A stretch of 16,448 nt of DNA from Firmicutes bacterium UBA3936 (GTDB taxonomy: Bacteria; Bacillota; Dethiobacteria; Dethiobacterales; Dethiobacteraceae): assembly GCA_002385745.1 (NCBI GenBank), contig DGEC01000081.1:1-16448 (forward strand), read 5' to 3'. The translations under genes were made by a program, and so were the position numbers. This document shows, in pieces, positions 1 through 7,388 of the stretch (positions are counted from its first letter, which is position 1; every line of letters starts with the position of its first letter). The notes under the pieces were generated by a model. It searched no databases. It had not been told where the DNA came from and saw only the letters and a list, made by a program, of their open reading frames with translations.

Positions 1-49
1 CTAAAGTAATTTTACACTAACCGAATGGGTGTGTAGTTATTCTGTGATA

Positions 50-78
50 ATGTCATGTCGTATTTTTTCTGATAAAAT
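50..78 (+). promoter_or_regulatory. possible sigma-A promoter for the activase operon
   Basis: ATGTCA (50-55, 4 of 6 matches to TTGACA) lies 17 bp before TAAAAT (73-78). A TG one base before the hexamer makes it an extended -10. It would start a leader of about 150 nt before the first activase gene. The rest of 1-234 holds no convincing gene. The -35 match is modest, so this is only a candidate. Confidence 0.3.
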
Positions 79-234
79 GTCACCGAGAATGAGGTGCAGT
101 ATTTAATAACTCAAACACAACTAAGTGACTAAAGTCTCTCTGGCAGGAGTTTCTGCAGGAAAATTAAAGTATTTCGCGAATAAAAGAATATTGGGCATAT
201 GGGCTTTTTTTATTCTGAGAAAGAAGGTGACACG

Positions 235-1215
235 TTGCGGGTCGGAATACCCAGGACATTGTATTTTTTTACTTTTTACCCGTTGTGGAAATCTTTTTTT
301 GATGTACTCGAAGTTGATGTGGTGCTTTCACCCCCATCCAATAAAGTACTGCTGGATGCAGGAGTCAGGGAAACGGTCAATGATGCATGTGTGCCAATAA
401 AGCTGTTTCACGGCCACGCAGCGGCACTTAAAGAAAAAGCAGATTTCCTTTTTATGCCCCGCCTGGTTTCCCTGGACGGCAAGGCTACATTATGCCCTAA
501 ATTTCTCGGGCTTCCTGATATGGTCAGGTACTCCATCGCCGGACTGCCTGAAATCATAGAAAACCGGCTGGACATGAAAAAGGGGAAACTGGAGTTGTAC
601 CGTTTTCTCTACCGCATTGGGCAAAGGTTTACGGACAACAAAATTAAGATTTTCCAAGCTATCCGGAAAGCAAGGTATAATTTTTCCCGTTACCGGAAAC
701 TATTATTGCGAGGTTTAACTCCGCAAGAAGCATTTCAGGTGCTTGACGGCAAAAAAGAAACGGCAGAGGCCGGCTCTTCCGAATTTCCCATTAAGCTGGC
801 AGTTTTGGGCTACCCTTATCTTTTGTATGACGATTATGTCAGTGTCGGTTTGTTGGATATATTAAAAGAACATGGAGTCAGGGTTGCTACTCCTGAGATG
901 GTACCGGGAGAAGGGTTTAAATCGTTAAGCAAAAAGATGCCTAAGAACCTATTTTGGTTTTACAGCAACCGTGTTGTCTGGGCCGGCCAGTATTACTTGC
1001 GCGACAGTGATATAGACGGGATAATTCATGTAACGGCTTTTGCCTGCGGTCCCGATTCAATGACCAATAAATTGTTGGAGTTGGAGACCAAATACTGTGA
1101 ACGGAAAGTACCTTTTTTGACAGTGACTCTTGATGAACATACCGGAGAAGCCGGTGTAAGGACAAGAATTGAAGCCTTTGTGGATTTAATCAAAAGGAAG
1201 AAGGGCTTGGCATGA
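235..1215 (+). CDS. acyl-CoA dehydratase activase-related protein (DUF2229-like), first of three
   Basis: This is a member of the DUF2229/COG3580-type proteins that accompany 2-hydroxyacyl-CoA dehydratase activases. The N-terminus RVGIPRTLYFF and the following PLWKSFF, SPPSNKVLLDAG and DACVPIK blocks are typical, and Cys52 and Cys87 are possible iron-sulfur ligands. I chose TTG 235 as start because AAGGTGA (224-230) sits just before it and the family normally begins at RVGIPR. An in-frame ATG at 199 would add 12 residues unlike the family and lacks a good ribosome site. The product is 326 residues. Its stop overlaps the next gene by ATGA, so the two are translationally coupled. Function is unproven: proteins of this group work with a BadF-type ATPase in ATP-driven low-potential electron transfer. 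No classical dehydratase subunit pair is present in the window. Confidence 0.85.
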   Translation: MRVGIPRTLYFFTFYPLWKSFFDVLEVDVVLSPPSNKVLLDAGVRETVNDACVPIKLFHGHAAALKEKADFLFMPRLVSLDGKATLCPKFLGLPDMVRYSIAGLPEIIENRLDMKKGKLELYRFLYRIGQRFTDNKIKIFQAIRKARYNFSRYRKLLLRGLTPQEAFQVLDGKKETAEAGSSEFPIKLAVLGYPYLLYDDYVSVGLLDILKEHGVRVATPEMVPGEGFKSLSKKMPKNLFWFYSNRVVWAGQYYLRDSDIDGIIHVTAFACGPDSMTNKLLELETKYCERKVPFLTVTLDEHTGEAGVRTRIEAFVDLIKRKKGLA

Positions 1216-2288
1216 AAATTTCTTTTCCCTATATGGGCACTTCTCCGCTGGTTGTCAGTTATCTTTTTGAGAATTTGGGCCATGAAGTTGTCTGCCCGCC
1301 TGTGCCAACGGAAAAAACTTTGTCTCTTGGGGTGCAGTATGCCCCGGAATTTGCCTGTATACCCTTTAAAATAGTGCTGGGCACCTATCTGGAGGTTTTG
1401 GAGATGGGGGCGGAAGTCCTTATTACCTCCGGGGGCTGCGGCCCGTGCCGGGCGGGGTTCTATGGAGAACTGCACAGGCGCATCCTGCGTGATCTGGGTT
1501 ATCCGGTAGAAATGATTATTATGGAACCTCCGCTCCGGGAGCCGCTGGACTTTCTCCGCAAGGTGTACAGGCTCTTGAAACCGGCAAAACTAAGTAATCT
1601 TTATCATGTCTTCCGGGTTGCCGTGGAAAAAATGCTTTCTCTTGATGAAATTGAATCAACAATGCATAAACTGCGTCCCCTGGCTTATAACAAGAAATTA
1701 ATAACCAAGGCATACAGCGAAGGACTGGAGATGATCAGGCAGGCCGACTCCGTCAAAGAAGTAAAAGAGGCGAAGCAAGCCACCCTGGAAGCCCTGTGGC
1801 GTGTTCCTGCCAACCATGAATACGAGCCGCTACGCGTCGGGCTTATTGGTGAGATTTATGTAGTTCTTGAACCGGCAGCCAATCATGATATTGAAAGAAT
1901 TCTTGGCGATATGGGAGTTTATGTCCACCGTTCCATTTTCTTGTCGGAATGGGTGCGCTATAATGTTCTCGGCAGCGGTGAAAAGCATATCCGGGCTTCC
2001 GCCATCCCCTATCTCAATCAGATGATAGGCGGGCACGGGCAAAACAGCGTGGGGGAAGTGGTCCGCTACGCGGAAAAGGGGTTTGACGGAGTTATACAGT
2101 TGGCACCTTTTACCTGCATCCCGGAAATAGTGGCGAAAAGCATCTTGCCGGCCATAAGCAGGGATAAAGACATACCTGTCCTGACATTGTTTTTGGACGA
2201 GCAGACCGGACAAGCAGGTATAGAAACGCGACTGGAGGCATTTGTTGATTTAATAAAGCAGAAACGCAGAAAGCGGGAGGCGAGTTAA
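1212..2288 (+). CDS. acyl-CoA dehydratase activase-related protein (HgdB/COG3581-like), second of three
   Basis: The protein has 358 residues and opens with KISFPYMGTSPLVV, typical of the last part of the giant multidomain activase-like proteins. Likely cluster-binding cysteines are visible: Cys28, Cys49 in EFACIPFK, and Cys76/Cys79 in the motif GGCGPCRAG. The fold expected for this group is that of the benzoyl-CoA reductase/2-hydroxyglutaryl-CoA dehydratase subunits. The C-terminal 50 to 60 residues (…LDEQTGQAGIETRLEAF…) match the end of the preceding protein (…LDEHTGEAGVRTRIEAF…), so the two genes look paralogous. The ATG overlaps the previous stop (ATGA), and the next gene begins directly after its stop. 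Substrate unknown. Because it may bind an iron-sulfur cluster, it may itself be the electron acceptor or catalytic partner of the ATPase. Confidence 0.82.
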   Translation: MKISFPYMGTSPLVVSYLFENLGHEVVCPPVPTEKTLSLGVQYAPEFACIPFKIVLGTYLEVLEMGAEVLITSGGCGPCRAGFYGELHRRILRDLGYPVEMIIMEPPLREPLDFLRKVYRLLKPAKLSNLYHVFRVAVEKMLSLDEIESTMHKLRPLAYNKKLITKAYSEGLEMIRQADSVKEVKEAKQATLEALWRVPANHEYEPLRVGLIGEIYVVLEPAANHDIERILGDMGVYVHRSIFLSEWVRYNVLGSGEKHIRASAIPYLNQMIGGHGQNSVGEVVRYAEKGFDGVIQLAPFTCIPEIVAKSILPAISRDKDIPVLTLFLDEQTGQAGIETRLEAFVDLIKQKRRKREAS

Positions 2289-3257
2289 TTGCTGGGGTAT
2301 CTGGGTGTTGATGTAGGCTCTGTCAGTACAAATCTTGTAGTGATTGATGATCAGGGAAAGGTATTGGTTGATCTATACCTGCGAACAAGAGGCCAGCCTA
2401 TTCAGGTTGTGCAGGAAGGCTTGCGGCAGGTAGAAAAGGCAATCAAAGGTAAAAATATTGAAATCTGCGGCGTAGGGACAACGGGCAGTGCCAGAACGTT
2501 GTCCGGAGTAATAGTGGGAGCAGATACCGTTAAAAATGAGATTACAGCCCATGCCGTGGCTGCTTCACATATCTTGCCGGGTGTTCAGACAGTGCTGGAG
2601 ATAGGCGGCCAGGATTCCAAAATTATACTGCTCCGGGACGGGGTAGTGGTTGATTTCGCCATGAATACTGTTTGTGCCGCCGGGACCGGCTCATTTCTTG
2701 ACCACCAGGCTTCCCGCCTGAACATCCCTATAGAAGAATTTGGCGCTCTGGCCCTTGAAAGCACCTCTCCTGTGCGGATAGCGGGACGCTGTTCTGTTTT
2801 TGCCGAATCTGACATGGTTCATAAACAACAGATGGGACATTCTCTTCCCGATATTATTGCCGGCCTTTGCGATGCCCTTGTGCGCAATTATTTAAACAAT
2901 GTGGGCAAGGGAAAGGAAATTCTGCCTCCGGTAGTATTTCAGGGCGGGGTGGCCGCCAATGTCGGTATCCGCGCTGCTTTCGAAAAGGCCTTGGGGCTGG
3001 AGGTTATTGTTCCCGAGTATTACAGCGTCATGGGAGCCATAGGCGCCGCTCTGCTGGCCAAGGCTGCCACGAAGGATAAAGGCAACACGAAATTCCGTGG
3101 TTTTGTCGTCTCTGAACTGGATTACCAGGCTTCCAGCTTTGAGTGCCAGGGCTGTCCCAACTGCTGTGAAATTGTTAATATCTCCGTAGACGGAGAAATT
3201 CTGGCCCGCTGGGGCGGACGCTGCGGGAAATGGGATACTTTGCCTAAAACGGGATAG
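2289..3257 (+). CDS. BadF/BadG/BcrA/BcrD-family activator ATPase (HgdC-like)
   Basis: This is an actin/Hsp70-fold ATPase that couples ATP hydrolysis to one-electron transfer from an interfacial [4Fe-4S] cluster. Seen: a phosphate-1 loop near the N-terminus (GVDVGSVSTNLVV), GGQDSK, NTVCAAGTGSFLD and GRCSVFAESDM. Cys129 and Cys168 lie 39 residues apart, exactly the spacing of the two cluster cysteines of HgdC (127 and 166), so the dimer-bridging cluster should form. After the usual ~260-residue core comes a Cys-rich tail (Cys286, 289, 292, 293 and 312) absent from simple HgdC and typical of the version linked to DUF2229 proteins. It probably holds a second cluster. The start is TTG 2289, directly after the previous stop, with GGGAGG (2275-2280) eight bases upstream. 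Family assignment is firm; the partner reaction is not. Confidence 0.9.
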   Translation: MLGYLGVDVGSVSTNLVVIDDQGKVLVDLYLRTRGQPIQVVQEGLRQVEKAIKGKNIEICGVGTTGSARTLSGVIVGADTVKNEITAHAVAASHILPGVQTVLEIGGQDSKIILLRDGVVVDFAMNTVCAAGTGSFLDHQASRLNIPIEEFGALALESTSPVRIAGRCSVFAESDMVHKQQMGHSLPDIIAGLCDALVRNYLNNVGKGKEILPPVVFQGGVAANVGIRAAFEKALGLEVIVPEYYSVMGAIGAALLAKAATKDKGNTKFRGFVVSELDYQASSFECQGCPNCCEIVNISVDGEILARWGGRCGKWDTLPKTG

Positions 3258-3332
3258 GGCACGTGATATTTTCGTTAAAGACAACACGATAAGATTTTAT
3301 GTTGGACGCTAGATAATGGAGATGTAAAAATA

Positions 3333-4574
3333 ATGCGTGAAAAAGACAGGGCTGAAAAAAGGGAACTGGCCAGACGCAGGGCAAGTGAATTGAAAGCGGC
3401 TATCGGGGACTACCTTGAGGCAAGGGGATTAATTCCGGATGGCATGGCTTGTTGGGATGAGATAAAAAAGCGCCAGGAAAAAATAAAGAAATATTTTCAT
3501 GCCGGCGATAAAGAATGGTACGATTGGCAGTGGCAGGTGAAGTCACGCATAGAGTCGGTAGAAACCCTGGCAGAGCTGCTTGACCTTCCGGATAATAAAG
3601 TAAGGGAAATCAAAAAAGTGGCGGGAACTTATCGCTATGCGGTGTCACCGTATTTTTTAAGCTTGATATCGCCCGGTGATATGACGGACCCTATTTTCCT
3701 GCAGGCGGTTCCCCGCCAGGAGGAACTGGCGGACAGCGAGGGTGTGGAAGACCCCATGGCGGAGGAGTATACTTCGCCGGCTCAGTCCGTTATCAGGCGC
3801 TACCCGGACCGACTGGTTATCTATGTTACCAACCAGTGCGCCTCATACTGCAGGCATTGCCAGCGCCGCCGCTATATTGGCAAGGCTGACCGTACCACAA
3901 GCAGGGAGAACCTCCGGGAAGCCCTCAATTATGTTAAGGAGAACGAGGAAATCCGCGATGTCCTGCTCACCGGCGGCGATGCTTTTATGCTGGACGATGA
4001 ACTGATAGACTGGCTGCTGACTGAATTGGATAAGATCGGTCATGTGGAAATAAAAAGGCTGGGCACCCGTACCCTGAGTACATTGCCTATGAGGGTTAGC
4101 GACAATCTATGCCGTATCCTGGAGAAGCACTGGCCGGTATATGTTAACACCCAGTTTAATCATCCCCTGGAAGTGACTCCTGAAGTGGAAGAAGCCTGCA
4201 AAAAGCTGACACGGGCCGGAGTATCTTTGGGAAATCAGGCAGTACTTTTAAAAGGAATTAATGATAATGCCCATGTTATGAAAAAGTTGAACCACTGCTT
4301 GCTTGAGGTAATGATTCGCCCCTATTATATCTTTCATGCCAAAGCCGTTAAGGGAACAGCCCATTTCAGGACGTCTGTGGAGACAGGTATTGAAATAATG
4401 GAAAAGCTGCGCGGCTTTACTTCAGGGCTTGCCGTTCCAACTTATATTATCAATGCACCCGGAGGATACGGAAAGATTCCCATGCTGCCAAAATACCTTC
4501 TTTCCCTTGGCGATGACAAAGTAATTATCCGGACCTGGGAAAACCGTGTACTGGAATATGATAATCATGAATGA
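3333..4574 (+). CDS. eam: glutamate 2,3-aminomutase (radical SAM, PLP)
   Basis: The enzyme interconverts L-glutamate and beta-glutamate, a compatible solute, using SAM, a [4Fe-4S] cluster and PLP. The cluster motif is CASYCRHC (Cys169, 173, 176), and the PLP lysine is Lys381 in APGGYGK. The family cannot be told from overall similarity alone because lysine 2,3-aminomutase is close. In the lysine enzyme, Asp293 and Asp330 hold the substrate side-chain amine. Here the aligned residues are Lys337 (FHAKAVKG) and Asn374 (IINAPGG), the Lys/Asn pair described for Clostridioides difficile glutamate 2,3-aminomutase (Lys332/Asn369, also 37 apart). Length 413 fits. The lysine-pathway partner AblB is not adjacent. 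ATG start with GGAG 11 bases upstream. The 75-bp gap after the activase genes has no clear promoter, so it may be co-transcribed with them. Confidence 0.9.
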   Translation: MREKDRAEKRELARRRASELKAAIGDYLEARGLIPDGMACWDEIKKRQEKIKKYFHAGDKEWYDWQWQVKSRIESVETLAELLDLPDNKVREIKKVAGTYRYAVSPYFLSLISPGDMTDPIFLQAVPRQEELADSEGVEDPMAEEYTSPAQSVIRRYPDRLVIYVTNQCASYCRHCQRRRYIGKADRTTSRENLREALNYVKENEEIRDVLLTGGDAFMLDDELIDWLLTELDKIGHVEIKRLGTRTLSTLPMRVSDNLCRILEKHWPVYVNTQFNHPLEVTPEVEEACKKLTRAGVSLGNQAVLLKGINDNAHVMKKLNHCLLEVMIRPYYIFHAKAVKGTAHFRTSVETGIEIMEKLRGFTSGLAVPTYIINAPGGYGKIPMLPKYLLSLGDDKVIIRTWENRVLEYDNHE

Positions 4575-4578
4575 AAAG

Positions 4579-4614
4579 CAAAAAAGTAGAGCTTCCGCCC
4601 TACTTTTTGTTTTT
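4579..4614. terminator. bidirectional rho-independent terminator
   Basis: AAAAAGTAG (4581-4589) pairs with CTACTTTTT (4600-4608) around a ten-base loop and is followed by more T. Read from the other strand it ends in a T-run as well. It sits between the convergent aminomutase and ATP-grasp genes and can serve both. Confidence 0.75.
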
Positions 4615-4626
4615 ATTGAGGAATCG

Positions 4627-4667
4627 TGTCATTTAAGGAAACAAGTGTCCTGTGCAGGGAAGTGTCA
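4627..4667. repeat. short TGTCA/GTGTC repeats, possible remnant of a transposon end
   Basis: Three copies of a GTGTC-like word (4626-4630, 4645-4649, 4662-4666) follow each other at about 17-19 bp spacing. On the other strand this reads as repeated GACAC units ending TTGACAC. It is non-coding, just past the ATP-grasp stop codon. Serial terminal repeats of this kind occur at IS21-family ends, but no transposase is present, and chance is not excluded. Confidence 0.2.
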
Positions 4668-4671
4668 ATTG

Positions 4672-5874
4672 CTAATAGTATCTGCTGTAATTAATTATCT
4701 GTTTGAGGTCATTAATCAGATGCAGTTTTAGCCTGCTCAGGTTATAATCGCCCTTCATCAGCAGGGGCCTTATCCATGCTGATTTTTTTACTTTTGCCCG
4801 CAGCCTGGGATCTTTGATATACTTATTTACAACATATTTGGGAACGATTGCACAAACGCAGGGCTTGCGGGCGATTGTGAGGGGCAATTCCTTGTTGTAC
4901 AGGTAGTCTTCAACCAGGCAGCGGGCAAGATTTAAACCGCTGGCGGTCGTATAATAGTTATTGCGGCCTTGTCTGATGTTTAGCTCCAATACTTTGTACT
5001 TTCCGTCCCGGGGGTCAAGTTTTACGTCAAAATGAGTTATGCCAACGCAGCCCAGGTGTTCCAGGAAGCGGGCAAGCCTTTCGCATAACTGCGGGTTGTA
5101 TTCGCTGAGAATGGCGTTGTAGTTCCCGACTAGCAGCGGGGAATGATCCTGCAGGAGAATCCGTCCCATTGAGATACCCTTTACTTTTCCCTTCCGGTTT
5201 GAATAACAGGTGATGACATGCATTTGCGTGTCGTCACCGGGGATATATTCCTGAATGATTAAGTTTCCCGTATAGCCGGAGCGGCAGATTTTATTCAGGA
5301 TAAGGGTAAGTTCAGTGTTGTTTTCCGCTTTGTATCCTTTCTTTTTTCCTGCGAAAATATGCCTTGCATAACTCACCGTATCTGACGGCTTGATAAAAAC
5401 GGGGAAAGCAAAGGGCAGGCTCACAGCGGTCCTGGCAGAGGGGTGACACTTGAAAATAAAGGTTTTTGGAATATCCAGGCCCGCTTCTTCACATACTTCA
5501 TAAAAATTTTCTTTAATGACAAGCCGGTTAAACAGGTCTTCCCCGATATAGGGAACTATGAAATTTTCCCCCAGTTTCTTGCGGTTTTCAATAATCAGCC
5601 TGACATAATTGTCATTGTTGCCCAGGATAATTTTTTTTTGCCCGGGGTAATTTTTGTCGATTTTTTGCATAAACTGGGCGAAGGTTTTGCTGTCTTCAAT
5701 ATTTTTGTCATAATAGCCTTCTGTCAATCTCGTGTGGATGGTTGGGTAGATGGGGTGTTTACCGGCAATAACTGACTTGGTGCGGTAAGCTTCGTAAAAA
5801 GATCTTGCCAGGCTGTAGTTGCTGATGTCACCGCCAAGCAGTACCGGAATAAATCCCTGCTGTTTAAAAATCAT
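4672..5874 (-). CDS. ATP-grasp carboxylate-amine ligase, D-aspartate-ligase-like
   Basis: This 400-residue ATP-grasp protein closely resembles Enterococcus faecium D-aspartate ligase, which activates the beta-carboxylate of D-Asp and attaches it to the lysine side chain of the peptidoglycan precursor. Shared blocks seen are FIPVLLGGDISNYSLARSF at the N-terminus, NFIVPYIGEDL, the ATP-binding FPVFIKPSD, IIQEYIPGDD, VGNYNAI, FDVKLDPRDGKYKVLELNIRQGRNN (metal/ATP site) and LARCLVEDYLY. It would act in the cytoplasm. Its start lies 11 bp inside the end of the FemAB-like gene, with AAGGAG 8 bases before the ATG, so the two are coupled. This suggests a joint job in cross-bridge formation. The family call is strong. 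D-Asp as substrate is inferred, since whether this organism uses Lys or meso-DAP stems is unknown. Confidence 0.8.
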   Translation of the reverse strand: MIFKQQGFIPVLLGGDISNYSLARSFYEAYRTKSVIAGKHPIYPTIHTRLTEGYYDKNIEDSKTFAQFMQKIDKNYPGQKKIILGNNDNYVRLIIENRKKLGENFIVPYIGEDLFNRLVIKENFYEVCEEAGLDIPKTFIFKCHPSARTAVSLPFAFPVFIKPSDTVSYARHIFAGKKKGYKAENNTELTLILNKICRSGYTGNLIIQEYIPGDDTQMHVITCYSNRKGKVKGISMGRILLQDHSPLLVGNYNAILSEYNPQLCERLARFLEHLGCVGITHFDVKLDPRDGKYKVLELNIRQGRNNYYTTASGLNLARCLVEDYLYNKELPLTIARKPCVCAIVPKYVVNKYIKDPRLRAKVKKSAWIRPLLMKGDYNLSRLKLHLINDLKQIINYSRYY

Positions 5875-7159
5875 GTCTCATTCTCCTTAATAGCAGTCCG
5901 GCTTTCCTGTACAGCGGGGCAATGCGTGAGAACAAAATATAAGCCGGTCTGTTGGTAATCATGACAAACTCGCCGATGAATTCAAGATATTCGCCGCCGA
6001 ATTTTTTCTTGAATTCATGCAATCCCAAAAGCGGGTTGTTTTTGCTCAAGTCGCCTACCGTACCAAATTGGTCATATTTTATTATCCCTTTTTCATGGGC
6101 ATGTTTTATATGCTGCCGGTATACCAGGTAATTGGCGAAAGTTTCGCTTAAGTCGTCATGGTTGCCGACATATAGCACCCAGCCTTTGTCACCGTAGTAA
6201 ACAATCAGCTGAGCGCTCACTGTTAATCCTTCCGGGTATTTGCTGCTGTATTTGGAGAAAAGCTCGAGATCCGCTTCCGTTTTTGCGAGTTGTTTTGCCA
6301 GTTGCTCAATTCTGTTTTGCAGTTTTTTCCCCTTGGATATTTTCGCTTTTTCCTGCAGGCCGGCCATTTCTTTCCTGTAATTCTGCAAATCATTTTGCAG
6401 TTTTGTGACAATCCTGTCCGGATAAACTGTGCCTAAAAAGAGCTTAACGCGGTCGTTTTTACTGAAAACATCATACAGGTGCACATAAAAGCGATAATCA
6501 TGCTGGTAAATATTTTTCCTTTTTTCTGTAGCGGCAACAAGCTGATAAAAAGTCTGCAAGTCCTCCTTTGTGCCAACGGTGACTTCTATTCCGTAGCTCG
6601 CGGCTTTTCTGATTCTTTGCTTTGTAGAAGGGGAAAACCTTTTTTCTATTTCTTCCCAACTGTCTGCTGTATTGATACGAAAGGTAAAACGGGGCTGACT
6701 GCCTTCAAAGTTTCTGTAGTATACCCGGTGAAGGTAGCCCAGTTCTTTTAATACTTTTACCAGTTGATAATTGTTGCGGCCGCCATTAACCGGCCGGGCA
6801 TCTTTGTCAATTTCATGCAGTATTATATCGGGGTCAATTTTAAAATAAATGCCTTTTAGTTTTTTAACGTAATTTTTTACGGCGGAAGTAAAGGCTTTCA
6901 GGGTTGCAAAATCATTGTAATCGAGGACAAACCCCCGCGGTGAATAGAAATGAGAGAATCCAAAGGGCAGCTTTTTTTCCAGCAGCAAGGCGGCGGCAAC
7001 AAGCCTGCCGTTGCTTTTCATGCCGACATAGTGTGGAAACAGCTTTCTATATTTACACACTTCCCCCCAGAAAGGTGACTGCAGGAAATGTGATTTTGTC
7101 GGATGGTTTTCGACAAAAGCGTTGAACTCCTCAAGGTCCAGACCGGTTACAAATTCCAT
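5864..7159 (-). CDS. FemAB/FemX-like peptidoglycan cross-bridge aminoacyltransferase
   Basis: This is a 431-residue GNAT-fold protein of the FemABX type, which transfers amino acids from aminoacyl-tRNA to the lipid II stem peptide. Seen: an N-terminal FLQSPFWGEV block, then the first acyltransferase domain with YSPRGFVLDY, the FSPSTKQRIRKAASYGIEV block, and a long charged coiled coil at about residues 248-304. This is the antiparallel helical arm found in FemA-type enzymes. A second acyltransferase domain follows, with YDQFGTVGDL and FKKKFGGEY. I chose ATG 7159 because AAGGAAG lies 9 bases upstream and the FemAB fold begins there; the open frame extends to 7252 without a better ribosome site. 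It precedes and overlaps the D-aspartate-ligase-like gene. The amino acid it transfers cannot be read from sequence. Confidence 0.82.
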   Translation of the reverse strand: MEFVTGLDLEEFNAFVENHPTKSHFLQSPFWGEVCKYRKLFPHYVGMKSNGRLVAAALLLEKKLPFGFSHFYSPRGFVLDYNDFATLKAFTSAVKNYVKKLKGIYFKIDPDIILHEIDKDARPVNGGRNNYQLVKVLKELGYLHRVYYRNFEGSQPRFTFRINTADSWEEIEKRFSPSTKQRIRKAASYGIEVTVGTKEDLQTFYQLVAATEKRKNIYQHDYRFYVHLYDVFSKNDRVKLFLGTVYPDRIVTKLQNDLQNYRKEMAGLQEKAKISKGKKLQNRIEQLAKQLAKTEADLELFSKYSSKYPEGLTVSAQLIVYYGDKGWVLYVGNHDDLSETFANYLVYRQHIKHAHEKGIIKYDQFGTVGDLSKNNPLLGLHEFKKKFGGEYLEFIGEFVMITNRPAYILFSRIAPLYRKAGLLLRRMRHDF

Positions 7160-7301
7160 AGGCAAAAACTTCCTTTTGGTTGGTATTTCTCGCCTGTAAA
7201 CAGCCGAAAGATTTGCACAGGGCATAGGTATAATTCGAGCAAAGTATTGCATTCCCTGTTATTTGGCATAAAAACCTTGTTTTTGTTTGCTGCAATGAAG
7301 C

Positions 7302-7352
7302 GCAAACACTGGTGTTTATTGCAAAATTTTGTTATACTACTAGTGTTTATGC
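7302..7352 (+). promoter_or_regulatory. carboxypeptidase promoter with operator-like inverted and direct repeats
   Basis: An extended -10, TGTTATACT (7330-7338), lies about 50 bp before the carboxypeptidase start; the -35 region is poor. That region is occupied by an inverted repeat, AAACAC-TG-GTGTTT (7304-7317). The word ACTGGTGTTTATTGC (7308-7322) recurs as ACTAGTGTTTATGC (7339-7352), 31 bp on and just past the -10. This resembles a binding site for a repressor or activator. It is also the divergent intergenic region of the FemAB operon, for which I see no clear promoter. Confidence 0.4.
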
Positions 7353-7388
7353 TGTTTAATACCGGGCTGCGGAGGAGGTGGAGAAAAG

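Noticed and set aside
125..400. Open frame of 91 codons near the left end
   Set aside because: It overlaps the first activase gene in another frame, has no ribosome site and shows no family features.
3258..3332. Promoter before the aminomutase
   Set aside because: TAAGAT-like words occur but no acceptable -35 is found at 16-18 bp.
3333..4574. Lysine 2,3-aminomutase
   Set aside because: The two substrate-binding aspartates are replaced by Lys and Asn, as in glutamate 2,3-aminomutase, and no ablB is adjacent.
7160..7252. Extended N-terminus for the FemAB-like protein
   Set aside because: The longer start lacks a ribosome site, and the FemAB fold begins at ATG 7159, which has one.
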